Source of the DNA: Thiovibrio frasassiensis
GTDB taxonomy: Bacteria > Desulfobacterota > Desulfobulbia > Desulfobulbales > Desulfurivibrionaceae
Assembly (NCBI RefSeq): GCF_029607905.1
Contig: NZ_JAPHEH010000001.1
Coordinates: 2,571,530 to 2,635,529, forward strand
Direction: 5' to 3'
Length of the DNA: 64,000 nt
Shown here: one piece after another, positions 36,480-46,039 of the stretch
Position numbering within the stretch: the stretch's first letter is position 1
Layout of the letters: every line of letters begins with the position of its first letter
The notes under the pieces: generated by a model
Told to the model about the DNA's origin: nothing
Seen by the model: the letters and a program-made list of their open reading frames with translations, nothing else
The model's database searches: none
Translations under genes and position numbers: made by a program

Positions 36480-38990
36480 CTACACCCTATTCAAGCCCGG
36501 CGGGGTAAAAAATCGCAGACGCAGGGCATTGGAAACTACGGAAACCGAACTCATCGCCATGGCCCCGCCGGCGATCATGGGGTTCAAGGTCGGGCCGCCG
36601 AAGAGATGCAGAACCCCCGCAGCCACCGGAATACCGATGATATTATAAATAAAGGCCCAGAAAAGATTCTGCTTGATATTGCGCATGGTGGCGCGGCTCA
36701 AGGAGAGCGCGGCAAGCAGACCGGAAAGATGGCCCTTCATCAGGACAATATCACCGGACTCAATGGCGACGTCGATGCCGGTACCCATGGCAATACCGAC
36801 ATCGGCTTTGGTCAGGGCCGGGGCATCATTGATGCCGTCACCCACCATGGCAACCCGAAAACCCTCGGCCTGCAAAGCCGCTATTCTTTCCACCTTTTGA
36901 TCCGGCAAAACCTGGGCAAAGACCTCGCTGATCCCCGCCTGGGAGGCGATGGCCCGGGCGGTATTTTCATTATCTCCGGTAAGCATGAAGATCTTGATCC
37001 CCATGCGTTGCAAAGCGTTGATGATCGCCGGCACCTCGGGTTTGAGCCGATCGGCGATGGCCAGAAGCGCGAGAAGCTTGCCATCCGCAGCACAGTAAAG
37101 CGCGGTCTTGCCTGCACCGGCATAGCCATGGGCGATTTGCTCAACCGCCACCCCCAACCCGGCAACCTTGTGCTCCAGCATGAATTCATGGTTGCCAAGC
37201 ATTACCTGCTGGCCCCGCACTGTGGCTCGAATCCCCCGGCCGGGAACGGCCTCAAAATCAGCCGGCTCTGCCAAAGTCAGCCCCTTTTCTCTCGCTGAGT
37301 TGACAAGAGCCTCGGCCAGAGGGTGTTCCGAACCGCTCTCGGCACTGGCGACCAAAGAAAGGATCTGGTTGGCATCCATCTCCGTGGAGATCGCCTGCAG
37401 GTCGGTCAATTCCGGGCGGCCATGGGTCAGGGTTCCGGTCTTGTCAAAAACAACCGCGTCGATCTTCTGCGCCATCTCCAATGCCTCGCCGCTTTTCACC
37501 AATACTCCCAATTGGGCCCCGCGCCCGGTCCCAACCATAATCGAGGTCGGGGTGGCCAAACCCATGGCGCAGGGGCAGGCAATAACCAGCACGGCGATAA
37601 AGATCCGCAGGGCAAAAGAGAACTCGGCCTGACCGATGAAATACCAGGAAAGCCCCGCGAGAATGGCAAGGGCAATAACGGTGGGGACAAAATAGAGGCT
37701 GATGCGGTCCGCCAGATTGGCAATGGGCGCCTTGGAGCCCTGGGCCTCGCGGACCATGGCGATGATCCGGGCCAGCACTGTGTCCTGCCCCACCTTCTCG
37801 GCCCGCATCTGCAAGAGACCGTTCTTGTTCAGGGTGGCGCCCACCACCGAATCACCAACATCCTTGGACACCGGCAGGGATTCCCCGGTGAGCATGGACT
37901 CATCCACACTGGAGCGGCCCTTGACCACCAAGCCGTCTACGGGAATGCGCTCCCCCGGCTTGACCAGCAGGATATCACCCTGCTCGATCTCCGTAACGGG
38001 AATCTTTTTAGGCTCATCAGTTCCGGGCACCACCAAGGTGGCCTCCTCCGGGCTCAGGGCCATGAGTTGACGGATGGCGTCCGAGGTGCGTACCTTGGAA
38101 CGGGTTTCCAGATACTTGCCCAGAGAAACCAGGGCGATGAGCACCCCGGCCGACTCAAAGTAGAGATCCATGACCCGGAGCATGGGGTCGATGCCCAGAC
38201 CGATCTCGATCAGGTTCCAGGTGCTGTAGACAAAGGCGGCACCGGTACCGATGGCGATGAGCGAATCCATGTTGGGCGCCCCGCGCCACAAAGCCGGGAA
38301 ACCGAGTTGATAAAAATTGCGGCCCGACCAGATAATCGGCAGCACCAGAAGAAACTGGACAAAAGCAAAGGTGAAAGGCGCCTGATGGGGGGCCAAGAAC
38401 GCAGGCAACGGCAGGCCGACCATCTCGCCCATGGAAAGAACCAGCAGCAAGACAGCAAAGATGAAGGCCGGATACAGACGGCTTGCCATGGCCGATAGAC
38501 GGGCAAGGGCTTCTTCCTGCTGCCGCTCAAAATCAGAATTTCCGGACAGCCCGGCAACCTGGGCCTTGAAGCCAAGGCGCTCGATACCCTCACGGATCTG
38601 CCGCTGGCTAACAACCTCAGGGTCAAAAACAACCGTTGCCGATTCGCTGGCCAGATTGACCTGCATACTCCGCACCCCGGCCATCCCGCCCACCACCTTT
38701 TCGATCCGGGCAGAGCAAGAGGCACAGGTCATGCCGGCAATGGCCAGCGCCAGCCGCACCTCTTTTTCCGGCAGCACCAGTTCGAAACCCAACCCTTTTA
38801 CGATCCCGGCAATATCGGCAAGACTGAGTCGACTGGATTCCCACTCCAAATCCATGCTCTCGGCAGCGAGATTTACCGCCACCCTCCGAATCCCCTCGGT
38901 GCCAGACAGCACCTTTTCGATGCGGGAAGAACAGGAAGCGCAGTGCATGCCCCGGATAGAGAACCGCTGTTTTTCGATCGACGAAGCCAT
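36480..38990 (-). CDS. copA: Copper-exporting P1B-type ATPase CopA
   Basis: An inner-membrane Cu(I) pump of 836 residues. Two N-terminal heavy-metal domains carry MHCASC (near residue 15) and MTCASC (near 88). Eight membrane helices follow, with the transport motif CPC near 473 ([13 protein letters not shown]). The phosphorylated Asp is in DKTGT near 515, the HP locus in SEHPLAE near 556, and the hinge [10 protein letters not shown] near 717. The motifs are those of CopA rather than a zinc pump. Divergent from the copper chaperone gene, with about 130 bp between; no copper regulator gene is nearby. Confidence 0.95.
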   Translation of the reverse strand: MASSIEKQRFSIRGMHCASCSSRIEKVLSGTEGIRRVAVNLAAESMDLEWESSRLSLADIAGIVKGLGFELVLPEKEVRLALAIAGMTCASCSARIEKVVGGMAGVRSMQVNLASESATVVFDPEVVSQRQIREGIERLGFKAQVAGLSGNSDFERQQEEALARLSAMASRLYPAFIFAVLLLVLSMGEMVGLPLPAFLAPHQAPFTFAFVQFLLVLPIIWSGRNFYQLGFPALWRGAPNMDSLIAIGTGAAFVYSTWNLIEIGLGIDPMLRVMDLYFESAGVLIALVSLGKYLETRSKVRTSDAIRQLMALSPEEATLVVPGTDEPKKIPVTEIEQGDILLVKPGERIPVDGLVVKGRSSVDESMLTGESLPVSKDVGDSVVGATLNKNGLLQMRAEKVGQDTVLARIIAMVREAQGSKAPIANLADRISLYFVPTVIALAILAGLSWYFIGQAEFSFALRIFIAVLVIACPCAMGLATPTSIMVGTGRGAQLGVLVKSGEALEMAQKIDAVVFDKTGTLTHGRPELTDLQAISTEMDANQILSLVASAESGSEHPLAEALVNSAREKGLTLAEPADFEAVPGRGIRATVRGQQVMLGNHEFMLEHKVAGLGVAVEQIAHGYAGAGKTALYCAADGKLLALLAIADRLKPEVPAIINALQRMGIKIFMLTGDNENTARAIASQAGISEVFAQVLPDQKVERIAALQAEGFRVAMVGDGINDAPALTKADVGIAMGTGIDVAIESGDIVLMKGHLSGLLAALSLSRATMRNIKQNLFWAFIYNIIGIPVAAGVLHLFGGPTLNPMIAGGAMAMSSVSVVSNALRLRFFTPPGLNRV

Positions 38991-39123
38991 GGGAATCCCC
39001 TTGATTATCCAGCTATTTCGCAGTAATTTAGATGAGACAATAAAATTGCATCCGCAACCAAGTTAACAGTTCATATACATTATTTCCACTCTCAACCCCA
39101 ACCATGCACCAAGGAGTTATCCC

Positions 39124-39324
39124 ATGCCTACCATCCAGATCAAAGGAATGCGCTGCGGCCACTGTGCGGCCTCGGTTACCACGGCACTGAACGCCATCGA
39201 CGGCATCAGCGAGGTGAATATCTCCCTCGAAAAAAACGAAGCCTCCTTCACCCAAAGCAAAGATGTGCCCTTGACCACCATCAAATCCGCCATCGCCGCC
39301 ATCGGCTTCGAGGTGGTGGACTAA
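39124..39324 (+). CDS. copZ: CopZ-like heavy-metal chaperone
   Basis: A 66-residue HMA-domain protein with MRCGHCAASV (about residues 9-18); the two Cys residues bind Cu(I) and can hand it to CopA. GMRCGHC and IGFEVVD match the ferredoxin-like chaperone fold. AAGGAG lies before the ATG. Its position beside copA fits a chaperone-pump pair. Confidence 0.88.
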   Translation: MPTIQIKGMRCGHCAASVTTALNAIDGISEVNISLEKNEASFTQSKDVPLTTIKSAIAAIGFEVVD

Positions 39325-39332
39325 AACAGATC

Positions 39333-39355
39333 GCGCCGCGCCAAGGGAGCGGCGC
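39333..39355. terminator. GC-rich hairpin between copZ and the DUF493 gene
   Basis: GCGCCGC pairs with GCGGCGC around a 9-nt loop, between two convergent genes. There is no T run on either side, so terminator function is uncertain. Confidence 0.4.
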
Positions 39356-39366
39356 AACGCAATAAA

Positions 39367-39633
39367 CTATAAAACCATCACCACCGTCGAGTGTGCCTTA
39401 AAAGCCAAATACTGAGCCTCACGGTCCTCGGCGCTGATAACGACAAGTTCCACGTCCAGACAGAGGTATCTGCCGCCACTGCTGGAATGAGAGACGGTTA
39501 CCAGGCATTCCCGCGCCTGGACAACCTCGGCGATGGCTCCCCGCAACTCATCCTCTTCCCTGCCGATGACCTTATACACCCATGGGCAGGGATACTCCAG
39601 CTCGACCTTCCGTTTGCAATCATTCAACAACAC
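39367..39633 (-). CDS. DUF493 (YbeD-like) protein
   Basis: An 88-residue protein of the YbeD/DUF493 family: LEYPCPWVYKVIG, then a charged helix, SHSSSGGRYLCLDVELVV and the C-terminal HSTVVMVL line up with enterobacterial YbeD, a small ACT-like fold of unclear role near lipoate genes. GGAGG stands 6 nt before a GTG codon at 39633, so I prefer that start over the longer GTG frame at 39657. It converges with copZ. Confidence 0.8.
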   Translation of the reverse strand: MLLNDCKRKVELEYPCPWVYKVIGREEDELRGAIAEVVQARECLVTVSHSSSGGRYLCLDVELVVISAEDREAQYLAFKAHSTVVMVL

Positions 39634-39842
39634 GATCAGCCTCCGTATTTTCTTCACACACAGATCAGAGGAAACACTTCCGGAACCCCATCATAGCAGA
39701 GACTAAGCCCCTTAGCCAACACACACCACGCCCTTCCCCCTGTTGGCCTCAAAAAAAAATTGAATTTGTTGCCCATATTCTGCCATAGTGTTTTCAGCTT
39801 GTTAATTTTTCGTTCTTTTTACCGAACCAGACAGGTATAGCC

Positions 39843-41171
39843 ATGGCACATTCCCGCATCCATTCCGTGTTACTGATCCTTGCCCTGCACCTCAGCCTTG
39901 CTCTGCCCGTTGCTGCGGACGAACCAGCAAGCTCCTTTCCCTTGGGCAAACAATATTTCGAGCAGGGAAAGTTCGCCGAGGCATACACCGAGCTATACAA
40001 GGCATTTCTCCAGGATCCGGCGAATCTCGACCTTAATTTCTATCTTGGCAGGGCCGCCTTTGAAACAGGCCGCCCCGAAGAAGCGGTCATGGCCTACGAA
40101 CGCATTCTCATCGCCAACCCGGATGCCCAACAGGCAAAACTGGAACTGGCCCGAGCCCACTTGCAACTGGGCTCGCGGGAGGTGGCCAAGCAATATTTCA
40201 AGGAACTGCTCGCCACCAATCCGCCGGAACAGGTGTGGAAGAACATCGAATCCTTCCTTGCATATATCGAGGCCTCGGAACAGAAACATTTTGTCAACGG
40301 CACCTTCACCCTCGGGCATGCCTGGGATGACAACGCCCGTTCCGCCCCGGTCAGCGACCGTATTTCCGTAGGGCTGTTCGAATTTCAGCTCACCGGTCCG
40401 ACCGCCACCCCCCAGAGCGACCAGATCAACACCGCCACATTGATCCTCAATCATATCTACAAAAACGAAGCATATCCCTTCATGTGGAAAACCTCCGCAA
40501 CCTCTTATAATTCGCTCTACCAGAGCCTGTATGACCTTGCCATAAACTATCTTGGCCTGGCCACCGGCCCGGTTTTCCAAAAAAGCAACTACATCTGGGA
40601 CGTACAGGCGATCGGATCGTATATCGATGTGGAACATGACCGCTACCAGAGCGCCGTTGGCGCAGCCTCATCCCTGACCGCGATTTTCGCCAAAAATTTC
40701 ATGGGCACCTTCGCGGTCAAGGCCGAGGAGAAAAACAATTACGTGGACCCTGACCGGGATGCGCTCAACCTCATGATTTCCGCAGGACCGGTTCTCCTGG
40801 TCGGCCCCAATCGGTTGAGTCTCCTGTTCAGCTTGGAAAATGAAAACGCTGAAAACGAGATCAACAGCTACGACCGCTTTGGCTGGAAACTGCGCTACGA
40901 CCGGAGCCTGCCCGCCGATTTTGCCCTCTTTGCCGGGATTGGCTACACCTCCACCGATTATGACGCCGAGCTTCCACTCTTTTCGGCTTTCCGCCGCGAC
41001 GAGGTGCAGGAGATAACAGCGGGAATCTCCCGCCTGCTCTGGCAAGATACGACCAGGCATCAGGCACTGATCATGCAGCTGGCCCACACCTATACCAACT
41101 CGGACTCCAATATCGACCTCTACACCTACAGAAAGAACGTAACCGGACTCAACCTCACCGTGAGTTTTTGA
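39843..41171 (+). CDS. Slam-like TPR/beta-barrel translocator, copy 1
   Basis: A 442-residue exported protein. Signal peptide (about 1-24, ending VAA), then tetratricopeptide repeats (about 33-140) such as LGKQYFEQGKFAEAYTELYKA, then a beta-barrel domain (about 150-442) beginning FVNGTFTLGHAWDDNARSAP and ending YTYRKNVTGLNLTVSF with a terminal Phe. N-terminal TPRs plus C-terminal barrel are the layout of Slam/DUF560 translocators of the type XI secretion system, which move lipoproteins and small barrel proteins across the outer membrane. The family call is from architecture and motifs, not a search. It overlaps or abuts the next gene and is paralogous to the copy at 42563. Confidence 0.7.
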   Translation: MAHSRIHSVLLILALHLSLALPVAADEPASSFPLGKQYFEQGKFAEAYTELYKAFLQDPANLDLNFYLGRAAFETGRPEEAVMAYERILIANPDAQQAKLELARAHLQLGSREVAKQYFKELLATNPPEQVWKNIESFLAYIEASEQKHFVNGTFTLGHAWDDNARSAPVSDRISVGLFEFQLTGPTATPQSDQINTATLILNHIYKNEAYPFMWKTSATSYNSLYQSLYDLAINYLGLATGPVFQKSNYIWDVQAIGSYIDVEHDRYQSAVGAASSLTAIFAKNFMGTFAVKAEEKNNYVDPDRDALNLMISAGPVLLVGPNRLSLLFSLENENAENEINSYDRFGWKLRYDRSLPADFALFAGIGYTSTDYDAELPLFSAFRRDEVQEITAGISRLLWQDTTRHQALIMQLAHTYTNSDSNIDLYTYRKNVTGLNLTVSF

Positions 41172-41185
41172 ATAGCGAGGACACC

Positions 41186-42361
41186 ATGAAAATAAATACC
41201 TCCCTCCCGATCATCATTGCGTTCCTCATTCTGTCCTGCTTGACCGGAGCCGTCTCTTCCGCCTATGCCGAATCACTGGCTGTGGCCACGGTGGTGGCTC
41301 TGCGCGGGACAGTGGTTGCTCAAAACAAAAGCGGCACAGAGCGACCCCTGAGCATGAAGAGCCAGATCTTCCAGGAAGACCTGCTGAAAACCGACAAAAA
41401 CGGCCAGTTGCAGATCTTGTTCTCCGACAAGAGCATCATCACCCTTGGCCGGGAAAGCGAAATGAAGATTGCCGAATATCACTGGCAGCCCGGGCAAAAA
41501 GAGAGCGTTCTCAAAACCCAGGTCAAGGAAGGCACTTTCCGGGTAATGGGCGGGGCGATGGCCAAGGATGCCCCCCAGAATTTCAAAACCGAAACCCCCA
41601 CCGCCACCATAGGCATCCGGGGCTCCATGTATGCCTTCAGGTCAACGGTGCAACAACTTTCCGTGGTCTTTCAAGGCGGCAGAGGCATTGACATATTCAA
41701 CGACCTGGGTCGGGTCGCCATCACCACCCCCGGCTTCGGCACCCATGTCATGCTGAACACTCCGCCAGCGCCTCCTTCCAGATTCACGGAACAGGAGCTC
41801 AAAAGACTCAACCAGCAGCTCAACGGCAACGGCGACTCTTCCGGCAATGGAGGAGGGGGAAATCTCAACTCGTTCACCGCGCCGCTTACCGTGCCGCCAC
41901 CGCCGCAACTCCCCCCGACCAATGAGCTCCCTGGTGCCCCGGCCACCCCCTTCGCTCTTTCCACCAACGCCGTTATCAATACAAGTTTTGTTGGTACCTA
42001 CACAGGTGGAATAGACGCAAATTACACGGACAATAACGTCGTTACGCCCTTGACTGGTACTTTTAACCTGACGGCAAATTTCGCCTCACAATCCATCACC
42101 GGCGACATTAATCTCAACCATATCGATCACACTGCCTTTGATAACTATGGCATTAGCGGCGTGTCAATTACTTCCACTCCTACCTCGAATTCGTTCACTG
42201 GTTCAGTCGTATCAAGTAGTGAATCAATCATCGGCTCGTTCACGGGTGCATTCTATGGACCCGCAGCAGAGGTGGTAAAAGGCGGCTTCTCAGGAAGTGA
42301 AAATGGCGTGACAGTCAACGGCACCTTTGGCGGCAACCGGACAACAACGCTCATACAATAA
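41186..42361 (+). CDS. Exported FecR-domain protein with TbpB-like C-terminal barrel, copy 1
   Basis: A 391-residue exported protein. Signal peptide (about 1-29, cut near AYA) without a good lipobox, so it should be soluble. A FecR domain (about 35-180) has GTVVAQNKSG, IFQEDLLKTDKNG, FRVMGG and TPTATIGIRGSMYAF. A Gly/Pro/Ser-rich linker (about 205-258) follows. The C-terminal 130 residues repeat short beta strands and contain GAFYGPAAEVVKGGF, the hallmark of the transferrin-binding-protein-B barrel that marks type XI substrates. GCGAGG lies 5 nt before the ATG. It follows the Slam-like gene at 14 bp and is followed by a terminator. Confidence 0.75.
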   Translation: MKINTSLPIIIAFLILSCLTGAVSSAYAESLAVATVVALRGTVVAQNKSGTERPLSMKSQIFQEDLLKTDKNGQLQILFSDKSIITLGRESEMKIAEYHWQPGQKESVLKTQVKEGTFRVMGGAMAKDAPQNFKTETPTATIGIRGSMYAFRSTVQQLSVVFQGGRGIDIFNDLGRVAITTPGFGTHVMLNTPPAPPSRFTEQELKRLNQQLNGNGDSSGNGGGGNLNSFTAPLTVPPPPQLPPTNELPGAPATPFALSTNAVINTSFVGTYTGGIDANYTDNNVVTPLTGTFNLTANFASQSITGDINLNHIDHTAFDNYGISGVSITSTPTSNSFTGSVVSSSESIIGSFTGAFYGPAAEVVKGGFSGSENGVTVNGTFGGNRTTTLIQ

Positions 42362-42411
42362 ACGACCTTCCGCCTCACAGCCCAAGCCACTTTTAACCAT
42401 TTTCGCCCTTT

Positions 42412-42449
42412 AAAAGCGTCCAGCCTAGGTTTCCAGGCTGGACGCTTTT
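42412..42449 (+). terminator. Strong hairpin terminator between the two secretion pairs
   Basis: Fifteen paired bases (AAAAGCGTCCAGCCT with AGGCTGGACGCTTTT) and an 8-nt loop, with A- and T-rich flanks that would work on either strand. It separates the first pair from the second. Confidence 0.9.
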
Positions 42450-42502
42450 GCTTTCTGTTTCTTTTTACCAAAAAAAAGTTATGCCGATAGGGTGTTATCC
42501 GG

Positions 42503-42508
42503 TATAAT
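42503..42508 (+). promoter_or_regulatory. Candidate -10 box for the second secretion pair
   Basis: A perfect TATAAT 55 bp before the start, but the -35 at the right distance is poor. The surrounding 35 bp resemble the region before copy 1, which fits duplication of the promoter with the gene. Confidence 0.35.
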
Positions 42509-42562
42509 TTTTTATCGTCAAATGTCCATTTGCCCTACAGCCGACTGCTTCAGGAATCTGTT

Positions 42563-43888
42563 ATGACCCAATTTAATTTTATTGCCGTGATACTCATTGC
42601 CCTCCATCTTTTTTTGGGCCAAGCCGTTGCCGCAGAAGGGACATCCACCCCATTCTCTCTTGGAAAACAGTATGTTGATCAGGGCCGTTTTGAGGAGGCG
42701 TACAGCGAACTGCACAAAGCATTTCGCTTGGACCCGGGCAATCCGGAACTCAATTTCCTTCTCGGTCGAGCCGCCTTTGAAACCGGACGATACGAAGAAG
42801 CGGTCATGGCCTACGAACGGGTACTCATCGCCGACCCCGAGGCATCCCGGGTCAAGCTCGAACTTGCCCGCACCCACCTCAAGCTCGGCACCCGGGAACT
42901 GGCCAAGCAGTACTTCAAGGAGGTGCTTGCCACCAACCCGCCGCAACAGGTGTGGAAAAATATCGAAAAATTCCTCGCCTCCATTGAGGCCTCAGAGCGG
43001 AAACATTTTGTTAACGGCACCTTCACCTTCGGCCACGCCTGGGACTCCAACGCCCGTTCCGCCCCGGTGAGCAGCCAGATCTCTGCAGGTCTTTTCGAAT
43101 TTCAACTCACCGGCGCAAGCGCCACCCCTGAGAGCGACCAGATCAATAACACCACCCTGGTTCTCAATCATGTGTACAAAAACGAAGAGTACCCCTTCTT
43201 GTGGAAAACCGCGGCAACCTCATACAATGCCCTGTACCAAAGCCTGCATGATCTCGACGTAAATTATCTTGGCCTGGCCACCGGCCCGGTTTTTCAGAAG
43301 GACAACTACATCTGGGATATCCAAGCACTCGGCTCTGGTGTCGATGTGGAACACGACCGCTACCAGAGCGCCTATGGCGCATCCTCATCCCTGACCGTCT
43401 TTTTCTCGGAGAAAATGATGGGCGCCTTTGCCGCCAAGGCTGAGGAAAAAAACAATTATGTGGACCCGGAGCGGGATGCGGTCAACCTCTTGATTTCCGC
43501 AGGGCCGATCCTGCTGATCGGCGATAATCGCTTGAGCCTTTTATTCAGCAAGGAGAGAGAAAGCGCAGAGAACAAGGTCAACAGCTATGACCGTTTCGGC
43601 TGGAAACTCCGCTACGATCATCCTCTGCCCAACGATTTTGCCGCCTTTGCCGGTTTAGGTTACACCTCCACCGATTACGATACCCGCCACCCCTTCTTCT
43701 TTACCTACCGCCGCGACGATGTTCAGGAACTCAACGGTGGGGTCTCCCGTCTGCTCTGGCAGGATAAGGCAAGCAGCCAGGCGCTCATCATGCAGTTGGG
43801 ACACACCTATACCTACTCGGAGTCCAATATCGGTCTTTACACCTACAGAAAGAATGTCACCGAGCTCAGCCTCACTGTGAGCTTTTGA
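42563..43888 (+). CDS. Slam-like TPR/beta-barrel translocator, copy 2
   Basis: A 441-residue paralog of the gene at 39843 with the same plan: signal peptide (ending VAA), TPRs (LGKQYVDQGRFEEAYSELHKA), and a C-terminal barrel from FVNGTFTFGHAWDSNARSAP to YTYRKNVTELSLTVSF. By eye well over half of the residues are identical across the full length, and much of the difference is conservative. I start at the ATG behind CAGGAATCTG rather than an upstream in-frame one. It is 15 bp before the second FecR protein gene, so the copy 1 arrangement is repeated. Confidence 0.7.
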   Translation: MTQFNFIAVILIALHLFLGQAVAAEGTSTPFSLGKQYVDQGRFEEAYSELHKAFRLDPGNPELNFLLGRAAFETGRYEEAVMAYERVLIADPEASRVKLELARTHLKLGTRELAKQYFKEVLATNPPQQVWKNIEKFLASIEASERKHFVNGTFTFGHAWDSNARSAPVSSQISAGLFEFQLTGASATPESDQINNTTLVLNHVYKNEEYPFLWKTAATSYNALYQSLHDLDVNYLGLATGPVFQKDNYIWDIQALGSGVDVEHDRYQSAYGASSSLTVFFSEKMMGAFAAKAEEKNNYVDPERDAVNLLISAGPILLIGDNRLSLLFSKERESAENKVNSYDRFGWKLRYDHPLPNDFAAFAGLGYTSTDYDTRHPFFFTYRRDDVQELNGGVSRLLWQDKASSQALIMQLGHTYTYSESNIGLYTYRKNVTELSLTVSF

Positions 43889-43903
43889 GCAACGAGGACC
43901 GTC

Positions 43904-46018
43904 ATGCAAAAAAGTGCTGCTCTCCCACAAATTCTCCTGCTCAGCCTGCTCTGCCTGGTTGCGCCACTCTCCTCCGTCGTCAACGCAACCCCCCAAACGG
44001 TGGCCACGGTGGTGGCTCTGCGTGGCACGGTGGTTGCCCAGGACAAAAGCGGAGCAGACCGCAACCTGAGCATCAAGAGCGATATTTTTCAGGAAGATGT
44101 TCTGAAAACCGGCAAAAACGCCAAGCTGCAGATCATGTTCACCGACAACAGCATCATCAGCCTCGGCCGCAACAGTGAGATGAAAATCGCCGAATACCGT
44201 TACCAGCCCGGGCAGAAAGACGGCGCTCTCAAAACCCAGGTCAAGGAAGGCACCTTCCGGGTGATGGGCGGGGCGCTGGCCAAGGAAGCACCCCAGAATT
44301 TCAAGACCGTTACCCCCACCGCCACCATCGGCATCCGCGGTTCCATGTATGCATTCAAGTCAACCCGGGAGTCGCTTTCCGTTCTCTTCCAGGGCGGCAA
44401 GGGCATCGAGATCTTCAACGACCAGGGCAAGGTCACCATCACCACCCCCGGTTTCGGCACCAAGGTAGTACTCAACACCGCCCCGGCAAAACCGGCCAAA
44501 TTCACGGAACAGGAACTCAACGATTTAAACAAGCAGCTCAACGGCAACGGCACCAATGGCGACAATGGCGATCAGGCTGCGGCCAGCGAGAAAGGCGGCG
44601 AAGAGCAACAGCCAGCAGCGGACGCCCCACCCGCCGAGGGTGAACCGGAAGCAACGCCTGCTCCAGAACCTGCTCCGGAACCCGCACCGGCACCGGAGCC
44701 TGCCCCGCTGCCACCCCCTCCGGTTCCTCAACCCGTTCCGGTGCCGGACCCCCGCGATCTTGAATGGACGTTCCCTACGCCTCCGCCGCCCCCGAGCGAT
44801 GGCATCTTCACGTTCAGTGGCGGTCTGGGAGGAACCTCGACCAAGAGTGACGGCTCCACAGAAACCTTTTCCAACAGTCTGCAGATGGGGGTGAACTGGT
44901 ACAACCACAAAATCTTCGGGATTGCCTATGACGATACGGTTGAGAAAAACAAGCCGGTCTTTTTCTTTGGCACGGTGAACGGCACCACCATTTCCGACCT
45001 CAAGATCTTCGGTTCCGATGAGGGTGGCTCTTACCCTTCCAGCGATGCCGCATTTATCAGCGGCAGCGGTAGCGGCCTCTTCTCGGGCACGGCCTATGAC
45101 TTCTTCAGCTTCAACGCCACGGGCAACTCCTATCTTACCAAGGGGACGCCCACCCAACCCGTGCAGGATTCCTGGATTGTGGCCGGCGGCGGCCAGCAGG
45201 TGGCTGGAGCCATGGTTCCAACGGCTCCCAAGGGCACGGAAATATGGAGTGGCTTTGTGGTGGCCTCAAGTGAGGACATGAACAACCGCCCCGTTGGCCG
45301 CCATCTCATATACAATACGAATCCGAACTCCTTTACCATGAACATCAACAAGGACGCCGGCACCATCCTCGGCACCCTGACCACCGACGTGAACGTCGGC
45401 GGCGGCTATAATATCTCCGGCATGACCGTGGGTAGCTCCTACGGCTCAGTGTACCTCAATGACCAGTACCTGGCCGCCCTGCTGGGTGGTTCCAACCTTG
45501 CGGTAAAAGAGTACGGCAATTATATGGTCGTCGAAGACCCAGCAAGACAGCTCTCCACCCATTTCACCTGGGGGTACTGGGAGGTCGCCTACGAAGAATC
45601 CTCCCTTCAACGCCAAATCAGGGTGCCGGAATCCATGTGGCTGGCGGGAAAACCCTCGACGAATTCGGTTATCAATGGGTCCTTTTCCGGCACGTACAGT
45701 GGTAAGGCCTACGGCACGATGATCAACATAGCCGATACCACCCAAATTTCTCAAATAAGTGGCTCCATGAATCTCACGGCCAACTTCACCTCCACCCCCA
45801 GCATCACCGGCAGCCTGGCCTTTACCAACGGCACCACCCTTTCTATCAGCGGCGGCGCCTATTCGGCTGACGCTTCAACGAACCGCTTCAACGCCATTCT
45901 CACGGGGGGCACCATCCAAGGCGCCTTTTACGGCACCAATGCCGAGGCCGTGGGCGGCAACTTTTACAGCTCGACCGGCGGCAATCAGTACCTCGGTATT
46001 TTCGGCGGCAACAAGTAA
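43904..46018 (+). CDS. Exported FecR-domain protein with TbpB-like C-terminal barrel, copy 2
   Basis: A 704-residue longer version of the first cargo. Signal peptide (about 1-28, cut near VNA), no lipobox. The FecR domain (about 33-180) is closely similar to copy 1 (IFQEDVLKTGKNA, FRVMGG, TIGIRGSMYAF). A Glu/Pro/Ala linker (about 215-290) is followed by a beta-rich middle region (about 296-585) absent from copy 1, ending FTWGYWEVAYEE and WLAGKPSTNSVING. The last 115 residues are a TbpB-like barrel with GAFYGTNAEAVGGNF. It sits between the second Slam-like gene and the cyclase gene, 21 bp before the latter. Confidence 0.75.
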   Translation: MQKSAALPQILLLSLLCLVAPLSSVVNATPQTVATVVALRGTVVAQDKSGADRNLSIKSDIFQEDVLKTGKNAKLQIMFTDNSIISLGRNSEMKIAEYRYQPGQKDGALKTQVKEGTFRVMGGALAKEAPQNFKTVTPTATIGIRGSMYAFKSTRESLSVLFQGGKGIEIFNDQGKVTITTPGFGTKVVLNTAPAKPAKFTEQELNDLNKQLNGNGTNGDNGDQAAASEKGGEEQQPAADAPPAEGEPEATPAPEPAPEPAPAPEPAPLPPPPVPQPVPVPDPRDLEWTFPTPPPPPSDGIFTFSGGLGGTSTKSDGSTETFSNSLQMGVNWYNHKIFGIAYDDTVEKNKPVFFFGTVNGTTISDLKIFGSDEGGSYPSSDAAFISGSGSGLFSGTAYDFFSFNATGNSYLTKGTPTQPVQDSWIVAGGGQQVAGAMVPTAPKGTEIWSGFVVASSEDMNNRPVGRHLIYNTNPNSFTMNINKDAGTILGTLTTDVNVGGGYNISGMTVGSSYGSVYLNDQYLAALLGGSNLAVKEYGNYMVVEDPARQLSTHFTWGYWEVAYEESSLQRQIRVPESMWLAGKPSTNSVINGSFSGTYSGKAYGTMINIADTTQISQISGSMNLTANFTSTPSITGSLAFTNGTTLSISGGAYSADASTNRFNAILTGGTIQGAFYGTNAEAVGGNFYSSTGGNQYLGIFGGNK
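44655..44760 (+). repeat. Pro/Glu/Ala codon repeat in the linker of cargo 2
   Basis: Repeats of PAPEPAPEPAPAPEPAPLP, encoded by repeated CCNGCN/GAACCN units, form a stiff extended linker between the FecR and middle domains. Confidence 0.8.
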
Positions 46019-46039
46019 GCGCCTGGCCCCCGACAACAC

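Noticed and set aside
41186-46018. FecR proteins as ordinary anti-sigma regulators of TonB iron uptake
   Set aside because: There is no ECF sigma factor or TonB receptor nearby, the proteins have signal peptides rather than an inner-membrane anchor, and they end in a TbpB-like barrel.
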